A stretch of DNA of 64,000 nt, from NCBI RefSeq assembly GCF_029784135.1, contig NC_073744.1, positions 104,391,766 through 104,455,765 of the forward strand, in the 5' to 3' direction. A program made the position numbers and the translations under genes. Every line of letters begins with the position of its first letter. The first letter of the stretch is position 1. Positions 1 through 8,520 of the stretch are shown here, in pieces. The notes beneath the pieces were generated by a model. The model saw only the letters and a program-made list of their open reading frames with translations, did not search any database and was not told the origin of the DNA. The stretch comes from Toxorhynchites rutilus septentrionalis (Eukaryota; Arthropoda; Insecta; Diptera; Culicidae).

Positions 1-493
1 CTTTTCGATCGAGGTATGCACCTCCCCAGGCGTATGAGTGGGCGTTGAAATCACCCATAAGCATGATTGGGGCGGGAAGTTGGGCGAACAGATGGTCCAG
101 TTGTCCGCGTAGAGTGTTCGGATCGGAATCATTAGTGATGTAGATGCTAACGACGGTGATTGGAAAGGGGTGTTTAATGCGCACTACCACTGCCTGAAGA
201 TCAGTGGTAATGGGAAGAAGATCATGTGGAGTGCCATCTTTGATTGCGATTGCAACTCCGTTTTTTGAGGGGTTGGGACCCTCTTTGAAATATGTGATAT
301 ATTTTGAGATGAAGTGTTTATCGAAGTTGTTTGGAGTCATAGTTTCTTGAAGGGCTATGATTGTGGGATTAGAGTTTGAAATAAGCATTTTCAGTTCTAG
401 AATATTTCGTCGGATACTTCTGATGTTCCATTGTATCCCGAATTTCTGTGTTGGAGTGAATGTGTTGGTGTTTTTAACTCTAATTCCTAAGTC
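1..493 (-). CDS. ORF2 N-terminus, APE-type endonuclease (partial)
   Basis: In minus-strand frame the open stretch from 493 to 1 encodes the start of a non-LTR ORF2. Visible motifs are IQWNIRS near the start, the catalytic-glutamate motif ALQET, and MGDFNAHSYAWGG near the window edge, all diagnostic of APE-like endonucleases that nick target DNA for target-primed reverse transcription. No ATG precedes the first motif: an in-frame TAA sits at 494-496 and the next in-frame codons are non-ATG. ORF2 is separated from the ORF1 stop by about 35 nt. Translation may therefore depend on reinitiation or a non-AUG start, or a start may have been lost. The frame is uninterrupted as far as it can be seen; reverse transcriptase is expected beyond the window. 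Confidence 0.85.
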
Positions 494-528
494 TTAATTG
501 TGTGTATGTTTGAACTATTCAAAGAGAA

Positions 529-1956
529 TTAGTTCGATGGTCCTTTACCCTTGGAAAGAGAAGCTTTCTTTGAGGTATTGGTGTTGTTTTTGTTTGGTGT
601 AGAAGTCTTTGGAGTGTTTGTTGTGTTTGTGTTGTTTTTTGTTGAATGTGCGTTGCTGTTGTTGTTATTGTTGTTTTTTGTTTGATGTGTGTTGTTGTTG
701 TTGTTTTTTGTTGGTGTTGTGTTGTTATTTGTTGGTGGTGTAGTTCTTTGTTCGTTTTTTGTTCTTTTCTTGTCCTTGTTATTTTGGATTTCATCTTCGG
801 ATTTTTGATCCGAATCAGAAGATGATCCTTTCACCATTTTCCGTTTATTTTTATTTTTGTTTGGAACATCAGAAGTGTCCATTGAAATGACTGATTCGGA
901 TTCGGATTCCGTTGTTGAGCTGTCGGTTGTCGACTCTGTCATAGAAGTATCGATTGTAGTGTCAATTGGGGGAGTGCTTTCGCGGCTAGAAGAGGCCGAA
1001 GCGGCCGAGGCGCAGTTGCATTTGCAGTTGCAGCTGGGTATTGGTTTTTGCAAGTTGGAGAGTCTGTCTTGCAGAACACTTGCAAAAGTTGGTCCATTAT
1101 TTTGACCGTTGTATCTTTCTTTCGCCTCTTTGTAGGAGATACCATAGTCGATTCTTATTTTTGTGATGTTGTTCTCAGTTTGCCATACGGGGCATTTCCT
1201 ATTCGAAGAGGAATGGTCCCCTTGGCAATTCAAGCAAAATGCTGAAGCATTGCAGGTTTTAATTCCATCCTTTTGTTCTGGATGTTCCTGTCCACAATTT
1301 CGGCAAAGCGGGTTCTCGCGTTTGCATCGCTTGCTCGTATGTCCAAATTTATAGCATTTGAAACATTGCATTGGGTTGGGATAGAAATTTCTAGTCCCAG
1401 CCCGAATAAATCCGAAGTTAATAAAATCGGGAACATCAGTTCCACGAATTGTCAAAATGAGAGTAGCGGTTGGGATAACAATGTTATTCTCCTTCCTGGT
1501 GATTCGCTTGACATCGATCACACCTTGATCGGAAAGCTCTGTCACCAGTTCGGATTCTTTGATGTCAATTACATCACGGCAAGTAACAACGCATTTACGT
1601 TGATTTAGAGTAGGGTGGTAAATTACTTCGATAGGGGTTTCATCGATCAATTTATTGATTAAAAGGAGCTTACCAATTATATCCTCGTCCTTGGCCGTAA
1701 GGATATACTGCGTCCTCTTTTTGTCGTCCCGTTGCGGTCGCGCTGTGTAGTATTTCTTTCCTACAGCGTTGGCGATCGTCTTACTCACGACGAACGGGTT
1801 AGTCGGGATCGCGTTCTCTCCTGTGGCACGAAGTAACAGGATCTGAAGGTTGCCGTTCAGTGGGTCGGCCCACCTTGGAGCAGTACGTTGGGTAGGTTTA
1901 CCCTCGTACAAATTTGTAGCCCGGCCTCCCGGAGGCCCGGAGCTACTGGAAGCCAT
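529..1956 (-). CDS. Non-LTR ORF1 nucleic-acid-binding protein with CCHC knuckles
   Basis: This intact 475-residue ORF1 starts at ATG 1956 (MASSSSGPPGG). The N-terminal half has the ORF1-type folded region. Around residues 195-265 there are three Cys/His knuckles: CFKCYKFGHTSKRC (CX2CX4HX4C), then CRNCGQEHPE and CLNCQGDHSSSNRKC. ORF1 proteins of this type bind element RNA in the ribonucleoprotein. The C-terminus is a Ser/Thr-rich acidic stretch followed by a long Asn/Thr/Lys low-complexity tail, encoded by GTT-type microsatellite DNA at about 590-730. The stop lies about 35 nt before the open ORF2 frame. The absence of stops or frameshifts makes this the best-preserved retroelement gene in the window. 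Confidence 0.9.
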   Translation of the reverse strand: MASSSSGPPGGRATNLYEGKPTQRTAPRWADPLNGNLQILLLRATGENAIPTNPFVVSKTIANAVGKKYYTARPQRDDKKRTQYILTAKDEDIIGKLLLINKLIDETPIEVIYHPTLNQRKCVVTCRDVIDIKESELVTELSDQGVIDVKRITRKENNIVIPTATLILTIRGTDVPDFINFGFIRAGTRNFYPNPMQCFKCYKFGHTSKRCKRENPLCRNCGQEHPEQKDGIKTCNASAFCLNCQGDHSSSNRKCPVWQTENNITKIRIDYGISYKEAKERYNGQNNGPTFASVLQDRLSNLQKPIPSCNCKCNCASAASASSSRESTPPIDTTIDTSMTESTTDSSTTESESESVISMDTSDVPNKNKNKRKMVKGSSSDSDQKSEDEIQNNKDKKRTKNEQRTTPPTNNNTTPTKNNNNNTHQTKNNNNNNSNAHSTKNNTNTTNTPKTSTPNKNNTNTSKKASLSKGKGPSN

Positions 1957-1961
1957 GCTGT

Positions 1962-1990
1962 TGTCGGCTACCCCCTAGGTATAGCCGACA
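1962..1990 (-). promoter_or_regulatory. Hairpin immediately upstream of the ORF1 start codon
   Basis: Arms 1962-1970 and 1982-1990 are a perfect 9-bp inverted repeat (TGTCGGCTA / TAGCCGACA) with an 11-nt loop. In the transcript the stem ends about 5 nt before the ORF1 AUG at 1956, where it could affect scanning. Any functional effect is inference. Confidence 0.55.
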
Positions 1991-2263
1991 GATCGATTTG
2001 TTATTTAAAGGAGAGAACACTTATGAGGGCTTTTCACTTTGGGATATTATCTAGAAAAACACTGTCACTTTTTTTATAGAGCTCTTACAAAAACCACCAA
2101 TAATCGCGAACAATTTAGGGGAATAAACTTTTGAATTTGTTTTCCTTCAGTCACTTCACCGTCCGTAATGCGTGTTTTCTTTTTAGTTTTTTTGTTTATG
2201 TTAAAAATCACTACGATACTAGAAGAGAAACTGGCACCACTGCCCAAAGGAAAAAGGGGGCGT

Positions 2264-2308
2264 GGCGTCGGTGACGCCGCAAAAGCGCGCGCTTTTCCGG
2301 TTTGCCGG
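2264..2308. other. GC-rich hairpin cluster in the presumed 5' leader
   Basis: Three adjacent palindromes are visible: GGCGTC-GGT-GACGCC (2264-2278), the 16-bp perfect palindrome AAAAGCGCGCGCTTTT (2281-2296) and CCGG-TTTG-CCGG (2297-2308). They lie near the presumed 5' end of the minus-strand element. The rest of 1991-2500 shows no open frame or recognisable signal. Confidence 0.5.
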
Positions 2309-2499
2309 CAAGCGCCCGCTCCTAACGGTCGAAACTAGCCGTTGCTATCTGCTTCTCCTTCTGCTGCCACTTAAAAATAATTAAAGTTAACTCCTTCGGA
2401 ATCGCCAGGGGGAGACGTCCTAGTCCGTTGTCCAAAACGCCAAACTGCCGAGCTGAAAAAAACGTGACCTTCTCGGTCGGAGGTTAAAATCAGTATGTT

Positions 2500-2640
2500 G
2501 ATGTATTTTTTTGCCATCGCTCCCTTTTAACGCTCATTCGTTCGTCTCGTTGGACTCGCCCCTCTGGCCGAGTCTGCCGATTTGTCTCTATCCTGTGAGT
2601 GTGTACCGCTAGAGTATAAAACACGCGGACCCCAAAAAAA
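2500..2640 (+). promoter_or_regulatory. Histone-type promoter module with TATA box
   Basis: TATAAAA at 2615-2621 lies about 75 bp upstream of the H2A relic that begins near 2690. The same block recurs inverted at 15121-15250. A third H2A relic (16217, minus) has a similar leader: the initiator-like stretch TTTCAAACCGTA at about 2653-2664 resembles its TTCAAACCGTACACC. Confidence 0.6.
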
Positions 2641-2689
2641 TATCTTATTTTCTTTCAAACCGTAAACCCGTGTGGTTGTACGGCATCGG

Positions 2690-2910
2690 CATCGTGGACG
2701 TAACAAAGGAGGACAAGTTAGGGGAAAGGCAAAGTCTCACTTGAACCGTGCAAGTCTCCAGTTCCCTGTTGATCGCATTCACTGATTGCTCCGCAACTAG
2801 GCCGAACGGATTGGTGCCGGAGCACCAGTATACCTAACAGCGATTATAGAGTTTCGGCCGTCGGAGTGCTCGAGTTGGCTTGCAAAGCTGCTCACGACAA
2901 TCAGAAAACC
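2690..2910 (+). pseudogene. Histone H2A pseudogene (relic 1)
   Basis: Reading from the CGT at 2699 gives a degenerate H2A: basic N-terminal tail (KGG...RGKAKS), LQFPVDRIH, then a stop TGA at 2783, LLRN, a stop TAG at 2798, AERIGAGAPVYLTAIIEF, a frame change near 2853-2866, and VLELACKAAHDNQKT. The order and spacing match the H2A tail, alpha-1, loop 1, alpha-2 and alpha-3, where the histone reads LQFPVGRIH, AERVGAGAPVYLAAVMEY and VLELAGNAARDNKKT. The C-terminal docking region is not recognisable. A TATA box (2615) and a histone-type 3' stem-loop (3156-3171) flank it, so the whole transcription unit is recognisable. An intact H2A acts as a nucleosome core subunit; this copy cannot. Confidence 0.85.
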
Positions 2911-2959
2911 CCCATCAAGAACAGAGCAGCTTCGGTTCGGTTCTCATCAAGGCAACAAT

Positions 2960-3148
2960 TAGTTTCAGTGAGTGGCAAAGTGTTTCTCCGGCACGTCGCA
3001 TCAAATGTAATTTACTGAACAACATGTCACAAGCTGGATGGGAAGAAATTTTCCAACTGTGAAAGCTGTGGCGAGTGGCAAACGCAATAGCTAAAAAGGA
3101 AGGTTTAACCGAACAAGATGGGAATATCGAGTGATAACAAAAACACAA
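2960..3148 (+). repeat. 3' flank of the H2A relic, repeated inverted at 15346-15530
   Basis: This stretch lies between the H2A homology and the stem-loop. It has a close inverted copy at 15346-15530, and a short part (GAGTGGCAAACGCAAT) also recurs downstream of the H2A relic at 16217 (minus). I recognise no protein in it. Confidence 0.7.
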
Positions 3149-3155
3149 CACCAAA

Positions 3156-3171
3156 GGTTATTTTCAGAACC
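3156..3171 (+). terminator. Histone mRNA 3' stem-loop (one stem mismatch)
   Basis: GGTTAT-TTTC-AGAACC followed by ATCAAC fits the replication-dependent histone 3' processing hairpin (6-bp stem, 4-nt loop), with one decayed pair. It lies about 245 bp after the last recognisable H2A codon. The region up to 3350 has a close inverted copy at 14737-14970. Confidence 0.7.
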
Positions 3172-3310
3172 ATCAACATATTCATGAAGAGTAAGCAGTA
3201 AACAGTAAACTAATCCATTTTTAAGGTAGATAGGTAGGTATTCACGTAGGAGAAGAAAATAAAACAATATATTTAAAATATATATTTAACAAAAGCTGTC
3301 CCCTTTGTAT

Positions 3311-3322
3311 AGTCCTACGTCA
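3311..3322. other. Junction motif of the GACGTAGGACTACGTC type (partial)
   Basis: AGTCCTACGTCA marks the end of the histone-like module. Related sites are at 6107, 7229, 8851, 14625, 14774, 16720 and 17908; see Part 2. Confidence 0.6.
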
Positions 3323-3557
3323 CTCCGGTTATGTCACCGACATTACCCACCCGTCTTTTTTTGATGGGGCATAAAAAGATTATATAAAAGGATTTCTAGG
3401 AACTTCCTGCGACTTCTTTTATCGTCGATATTGTTCAGCTCATATATTATAGAAAAAAAAAACCCAAGCTGTAACTGTAAAAATAACCATAAGCCACCAA
3501 TTAATTTATAATTTACAGTTTACAATTCTTCCGCAAGTGCAATTATTTCACGAGTGT

Positions 3558-4567
3558 GTATATGCGTGACCATTACATTTAGTGAACAACTATACGAATG
3601 TCAAACATTTGTACTTTACTTTTGCACGTATGAATCTAACGACGAATATATCCACGAATAATATATGAATCCGTTCAATCCGGTGACAAAAGGACTAAAA
3701 TCAAATAAGAATAGTCCGAAAATGATATTATGCATTATGTTTAATAAATATTCCACGCCACTGACATTAATCTATACATTTCATTGAACAATATTCTAAA
3801 ATAGGAAAAAAAGTCACTTGTCCAAAAAAGTTACTCCTGTACGCGCATCGGTGTCTCAGACCGAAGGTGGTGAAAAAGTGATATACGTCCCCTTCGTACC
3901 AACTTATACGATACGCTAAACGATGACGAACAACGAATGACGAAGCTAGAGAGAATCGCAATGTCGTAGTGTTGATGTTTTCTGATAAATGAACGAATTA
4001 TTGATTTCTTGGTCTCTCAGACCTATGCACGAGTATAGGAGTGTTAACCGTCATGGTGATTCGTATATGCGTGACCATTATATTTAGTGAACAACTATAC
4101 GAATGTCAAACATTTGTACTTTACTTTTGCACGTATGAATCTAACGACGAATATATCCACGAATAATATATGAATCCGTTCAATCCGGTGACAAAAGGAC
4201 TAAAATCAAATAAGAATAGTCCGAAAATGATATTATGCATTATGTTTAATAAATATTCCACGCCACTGACATTAATCTATACATTTCATTGAACAATATT
4301 CTAAAATAGGAAAAAAAGTCACTTGTCCAAAAAAGTTACTCCTGTACGCGCATCGGTGTCTCAGACCGAAGGTGGTGAAAAAGTGATATACGTCCCCTTC
4401 GTACCAACTTATACGATACGCTAAACGATGACGAACAACGAATGACGAAGCTAGAGAGAATCGCAATGTCGTAGTGTTGATGTTTTCTGATAAATGAACG
4501 AATTATTGATTTCTTGGTCTCTCAGACCTATGCACGAGTATAGGAGTGTTAACCGTCATGGTGATTC
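3558..4567 (+). repeat. 505-bp tandem duplication
   Basis: 3558-4062 and 4063-4567 are near-identical (one difference seen: ATTACATTTAG versus ATTATATTTAG), starting at GTATATGCGTGACC. The related copy at 13276-14590 has one unit only, so the duplication postdates the dispersal of the repeat. Confidence 0.9.
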
Positions 4568-4770
4568 GTCGAAATTCATCGGATATGCTAAATCATGTAC
4601 GGAGGAACCATAAAAATGATTCCCTGGTGGTAGAGGAGACTGGGAAGAAGAATTCAGGGTCTGCGGGAGTAAAATGCGGACTTAAAGAAGGTGGTCTCAG
4701 CTCCCGTTCTAAAATAGTAGTATTCAAATTCAGAGTGCCGAGGAAAATATACCATACTAGTGGTCAATGA
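4540..4770 (+). pseudogene. BED-finger-like fragment, probably hAT transposase relic
   Basis: The frame ending at 4770 reads IRRNSSDMLNHVRRNHKND, then LVVEETGKK. This resembles the C-terminal half of a BED zinc finger (a Ser-Asn-like pair, leucine, then His-X4-His), the DNA-binding module at the N-terminus of hAT transposases. The Cys-X2-Cys half is not visible upstream and no catalytic region follows, so this is a fragment. Parallel fragments occur at 13940-14186 and 19855-20367. The family assignment rests on a short motif. Confidence 0.45.
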
Positions 4771-5189
4771 TTCTATAAATGTACCTCTTTTGTACTAGTA
4801 GCTATAATGACCAAGCAGGAATATTCAAACAAATCAGCTATTTCAACAACATACAAAGAACAGGTAATTTTAAACAGAAAAAATTTTATGTTGGTACAAT
4901 AATAATGTTGTGCATCATTCTCATGGTGTGCTTTTTTTTCAATCGTCCTCAAATGAAATAGTAAATTTATCAATATACTAAAATACCACCTCATTCAAAA
5001 ACAATTATTCTGCACCATGTTTATTTCAAAATTATATTTAATGTAACTTTTAAAATTATGACATCATACTTTTTTATTGTAAATATGTCTGTTCTTTTTG
5101 ATTACAAGAAATAAATATTCGGTCGTTCAATCAAATACTGAAAAACAATTATTCGAATGAATCGAATATTCAAAAATGACCCCACGATT
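4771..5189. other. AT-rich tail of the repeat, no gene seen
   Basis: AT-rich sequence shared with 14190-14590 and 20368-20760. It ends in ATTCGAATGAATCGAATATT-type inverted sequence that may be a decayed terminus. No coding signal. Confidence 0.6.
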
Positions 5190-5355
5190 AATCGTCAATT
5201 GTCAATAAACGCAAAATTTAGACATCTCTATTTGCAGTCAAATCCCTTTCCACAGTCCTCTGTATATTTATACCGTTTCCCCTCGCGCACTTATTGACGA
5301 CACGGTCACACCTTTATTCCACATATATTGACAATACGGTAGCGCGACTTATATC
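5190..5355 (+). repeat. Dispersed repeat 'ACCGTTTCCCCTCGCGCAC', copy 1
   Basis: The sequence from GACCCCACGATTAATCG through CGCGCACTTATTGACGAC recurs at 17930-18075, partly at 20762-20835, and split by a MITE at about 31540-31564 / 32005-32070. It has no coding capacity. Confidence 0.8.
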
Positions 5356-5784
5356 AGGGACAGACATACAGCTGTACTTGCGCTGTAAAAGTACAGCAGA
5401 GAAGAGAAGTGGAACTTGAGAGAAAAAAGTGGCAATGATTTGTGGCAAGAAAATGTAAACAGTGAAAAAATTGACAGATGGTTTACGCTCTAAAAATTGA
5501 ACATATTGTTAAGATGTCTCTAAGAGGGTGGGAGACATCATATATAAGGTGGGAGGTTCGTTAGCATCATCATGATAAACACGGCGAATGGGATACAAAT
5601 TATGAACTGAAAATTGAATAAAATATACATATACACGCTGAAACGCTGTGGACAAATATTATAATGCATTTTTATCGGCTTATGTACAATGCATTATCAA
5701 AATAAACCCATATGTATTGTAATCATAACTTGCTGTTCTATTCATAACAACATTTATGGTCGTATTCCACCAATGATGACAAAT
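5356..5784. other. No gene; remnant of a GACAGACATAC repeat
   Basis: GACAGACATACAGCTGTAC near 5362 is a partial copy of the repeat seen at 12480-12930. The remainder is AT-rich and unassigned. Confidence 0.5.
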
Positions 5785-5837
5785 GTGTAATTTACGAATG
5801 AAGCTTTCTATGGCGAAGCTTCATTCGTAAATTACAC
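5785..5837. repeat. Perfect 22-bp inverted repeat with a 9-nt loop
   Basis: Arms 5785-5806 and 5816-5837 are fully complementary (GTGTAATTTACGAATGAAGC... and its reverse complement), with loop TCTATGGCG. A single-strand transcript would fold into a hairpin. Confidence 0.9.
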
Positions 5838-6106
5838 TGAACATTGAAAAAAAAATTTAAATGTGGTAAGAGCATCAGTTGAAATATTTTAAAGCATTCT
5901 CATCGGAATAAATTGAATGATACAATAATTATACGACTAAATAATGTATGTACGCTTAAAAACCAACTTAAAAATGTGATTTCTGAATAAATTTATTTTT
6001 TTTCAGTTTCGAACACACCCCGTAAAAAGCCATTTTTTTAAATACCCTCTGTTGGTATTGTATCTAGAATTTACAAGGTAATGAAACGTTAACGTCAATT
6101 TGTTTT

Positions 6107-6400
6107 GACGTAGGACTACGTCTTTCATTTCTATACCGGGGTGTAAAATCAAAGTTTCGAAAACGAAAGCGTTACGCCGGAGACCGAGATTTTGAGCGTT
6201 AATAGCTCCTAAACAGTTGAACGAAATGGTATGATTAACACTTCATTCGAAAGATAAAATGTCTACGCGTTATATACCTGTTACTTTTTGATCCAAAAAC
6301 TTGTTTCAATAGTCTTAAAATTGCTTTCAAAACAGGCTATTGAAATCACCAATCGGTATATAAGCGAGCGCCGCTCGGAAATCCACTTAGTTCTAATTGA
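6107..6400 (+). promoter_or_regulatory. TATA/initiator promoter module, copy A
   Basis: The module starts with GACGTAGGACTACGTC (6107-6122). It contains a CCAAT at about 6349, a TATATAAG box at 6357 and an initiator-like TTAGTT whose A (6389) is 32 bp from the first T of the TATA. The element is duplicated at 7229-7525. Downstream sequence (6400-6560) has no gene I recognise. Confidence 0.6.
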
Positions 6401-6639
6401 ACAGCGATTGGAGCATGTTGTCGCTGTTGTGGTGAAGTTCTTCGTTTATCATGAAAGCGCGGATGAACGGTGTCACCAAGAGCCTGTTTGTGCACCTTAG
6501 GCCGAAAGGAAATCCATCAGGAGGAGAATGATGCCACAAACGGTTCCGCTTGAAACATGCGAGCAGCCAACACACACACATACTCGCGCGGAACTATTTT
6601 CGTTTGGGTGCCATTCAGCATCGAGAAATTTCCGGAAAT

Positions 6640-6990
6640 ATTCAATCGTTGTTGAAAAATAATCTGCCAGTTCCCCTGAAAACTGAAAAATATATTCATG
6701 CGAAAGAGTTCATTTTAATGTTTTCTATCCATGTAACACTGTGACCAAATATTTTTCAATTAAGTGCTATTAACAGGTGGTTATCGAGTTAGCATTAACC
6801 ACTGGTGGGCTTCGAGTATCGAGGAAAATCGGGAAAGAACTAATCGTTGCTGAAAAATACTCTGTCAGTTCCCCTGGGAATTGAAAAATACATTGATGGG
6901 AAAGAGTTTATTTGAATGTTTTCTATCCATATCACAATGCAACCAAATACATTTGTTTTTGTGATTTTTCAATCGATCGCAATTAACAGG
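6640..6990 (+). repeat. Two imperfect ~195-bp direct repeats
   Basis: 6650-6790 and 6845-6990 share CAGTTCCCCTG, GAAAGAGTT and AATGTTTTCTATCCAT in the same order. No open frame is convincing. 6991-7228 is unassigned. Confidence 0.6.
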
Positions 6991-7228
6991 AAAGCTTCTG
7001 AAAATTATTCTTTTTCGGCGAGGAATCAAGGGATCGAGCGATTCATTACCTAGCCTGACCTAACCTGAAAGACATGCAGTTTGTTTGGAACTGTGAGGTA
7101 GGGCAGAAAAGTCAGGAGGCAGGAGGAGGATAAGAGAAGGTGACCAAGAGAGTATCAGCATCGATAAACGGTTCCCCGGGAAGACATCGAAGCAGCCACA
7201 CACACACACATACACGTACGGATTTTTT

Positions 7229-7525
7229 GACGTAGGACTACGTCTTTCATTTCTATACCGGGGTGTAAAATCAAAGTTTCGAAAACGAAAGCGTTACGCC
7301 GGAGACCGAGATTTTGAGCGTTAATAGCTCCTAAACAACTGAACGAAATGGTATGATAAACACTTCATTCGAAAGATAAAATGTCTACGCGCTCTATACT
7401 TGTTACTTTTTGATCCAAAAACTTGTTTCAATAGCCTCAAAATTGCTATCAAAACAGGCTATTGTAACCACACCAATCGGTATAAAAGCGAGTGTCGCTC
7501 GGAAATCCACTCAGTTATGATTGCG
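7229..7525 (+). promoter_or_regulatory. TATA/initiator promoter module, copy B
   Basis: GACGTAGGACTACGTC (7229-7244) opens a block nearly identical to 6107-6400. TATAAAAG at 7481 is canonical here, CCAAT sits just upstream at about 7473, and TCAGTT at 7511 is a consensus arthropod initiator with its A 32 bp from the TATA start. It points into the 110-bp tandem array at 7550-8520. Confidence 0.65.
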
Positions 7526-7549
7526 CAATGATCGAGATACCATCGGTGG

Positions 7550-8520
7550 AATGAATGGATGTTTCCCTAACACCATGGAGCCAGGGGAAATCGGCATTGC
7601 AAAATAGATACAAGTACCGGGTACTTTTGTACTCGTTTGCATTTCTGCAAATCGGAATGTTTCCATATCACAGACTTCAAAACCATGGAGCCTGGGGAAA
7701 CTGGCATTGCAAATGAGATGCAATCAACGGGTACTTTTGTACTCGTTTGCGCTTTTGCAAATCGGAATGTTTCCCTTACACAGACTTCAAAACCATGGCG
7801 CCTGGGGAAATCGGCCTTGCAAAATAGATACAAGCAGCGGGTAGTAGTTTTAGTGCTCCCGTGGCCGAGTGGTTAGCGTCATAACTAACATGCCGGGTGT
7901 TCGGGTTCGATTCCCGTTCTGGTCGGGGGGATTTTTCGTCAAAGAAATTTCCTCCGACTTGCACTGTGATCACGCGTATTCTATAGAGCTTGCCACTCAG
8001 AATGCATTGCAAGGCGTGATATTTGGCATAGAAATCTCAACTAAGTACTAATAAAAATGACGCAAGTAATACTACGTTGAGACGGCGAAGTTCCTCTAGG
8101 AACGTTAGTGCCATTGAAGAAGAAGAAGAAGCGGGTAGTTTTGTACACGTTTGCATTTCTGCAAATCGGAATTTTTCCCTACACAGACTTCGAAACCATG
8201 GAGCCTGGGGAAACTGGCATTGCAAATGAGATGCAATCAACGGGTAATGTTGGACTCGTTTGCGTTTCTTCAAATCGGAATGTATCCCTAACACGGATTT
8301 CAAAACCATGAAGCGTGGGTAAATTGGCATTGCAAATGAGATGCAAGCTGCGAGTACTTTTGTACTCTACTATACTTTGTTTGCAAACCGGAATGTGTTT
8401 TCCCAACACAGATTCCGAAACCAATAAGTTGGGAAAATCGGCATTGCAGATCTTGGCAGTATTTTTATACTCCCATGTATTTTTACACTTCGGAAATGGT
8501 TTTGCTAACACGGTCTACAA
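7550..8520 (+). repeat. Tandem array of ~110-bp units, interrupted by a SINE
   Basis: Six units are anchored by CCATGG or derivatives at 7573, 7683, 7793, 8196, 8306 and 8421. Spacing is 110, 110, 109 (after removing the SINE), 110 and 115 bp. Each contains GCAAATCGGAATGT and a GGGGAAA-GGCATTGCAAA core. Open frames through it are short and broken by TAG in several units, so no protein is claimed. A related ~90-bp array lies inverted at 17090-17640. Confidence 0.8.
7852..8130 (+). mobile_element. tRNA-derived SINE, copy 1
   Basis: RNA polymerase III box A (TGGCCGAGTGG, 7862-7872) and box B (GGTTCGATTCC, 7904-7914) form a Ser/Leu-like tRNA head. It is followed by a tRNA-unrelated body and a (GAA)n tail at 8116-8130. 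It is inserted in the 110-bp array, flanked by imperfect duplications of GCGGGTAGTTTT (7837-7851 and 8131-8143). Transposition would depend on a partner LINE. Confidence 0.88.

Larger units (their letters stand above)
1..2330 (-). mobile_element. 5' portion of a non-LTR retrotransposon (Jockey/I superfamily)
   Basis: This minus-strand element runs off the left edge of the window. Reading leftward it shows a 5' leader, ORF1 with zinc knuckles (1956-529) and the beginning of an ORF2 with an APE-type endonuclease (493-1). The right (5') boundary near 2330 is a guess: the leader appears to include the GC-rich hairpin cluster at 2264-2308, and a different repeat type starts by 2500. The clade is not resolved, because the reverse transcriptase lies outside the window. 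Confidence 0.85.
3350..5165 (+). repeat. Long dispersed repeat, copy 1 (hAT-like relic)
   Basis: The block beginning GATGGGGCATAAAAAG recurs as a direct copy at 13276-14590, and its right part recurs at 19855-20760. It contains an internal 505-bp tandem duplication in this copy only, and ends with a degraded BED-finger-like frame (4540-4770) followed by an AT-rich tail. Terminal repeats could not be fixed. Confidence 0.8.

Noticed and set aside
590..730. GTT microsatellite as a separate satellite feature
   Set aside because: It encodes the Asn/Thr-rich ORF1 tail in an intact frame, so it is treated as part of the gene.
3767..3961. Repeated 64-codon minus-strand frame MRFSLASSFVVRHRLAY (also at 4272 and 13688)
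   Set aside because: Conserved only because it lies in the duplicated repeat; no domain, and the frame differs in composition from coding DNA.
6400..6560. Histone H3 or H4 coding region after promoter module A
   Set aside because: No frame matches H3, H4, H2B or H1 motifs; only the promoter is recognisable.
7567..7833. Repetitive minus-strand frame with recurring FRFAK motifs
   Set aside because: Arises from reading through the 110-bp tandem array; broken in several units and without family resemblance.
7852..7925. tRNA-Ser or tRNA-Leu gene
   Set aside because: Boxes A and B are good, but the head continues directly into a SINE body with a GAA tail, and a second full copy exists at 19984.
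7550..8520. CRISPR-like repeat-spacer array
   Set aside because: Units are full-length tandem repeats without unique spacers, and the context is a eukaryotic genome.
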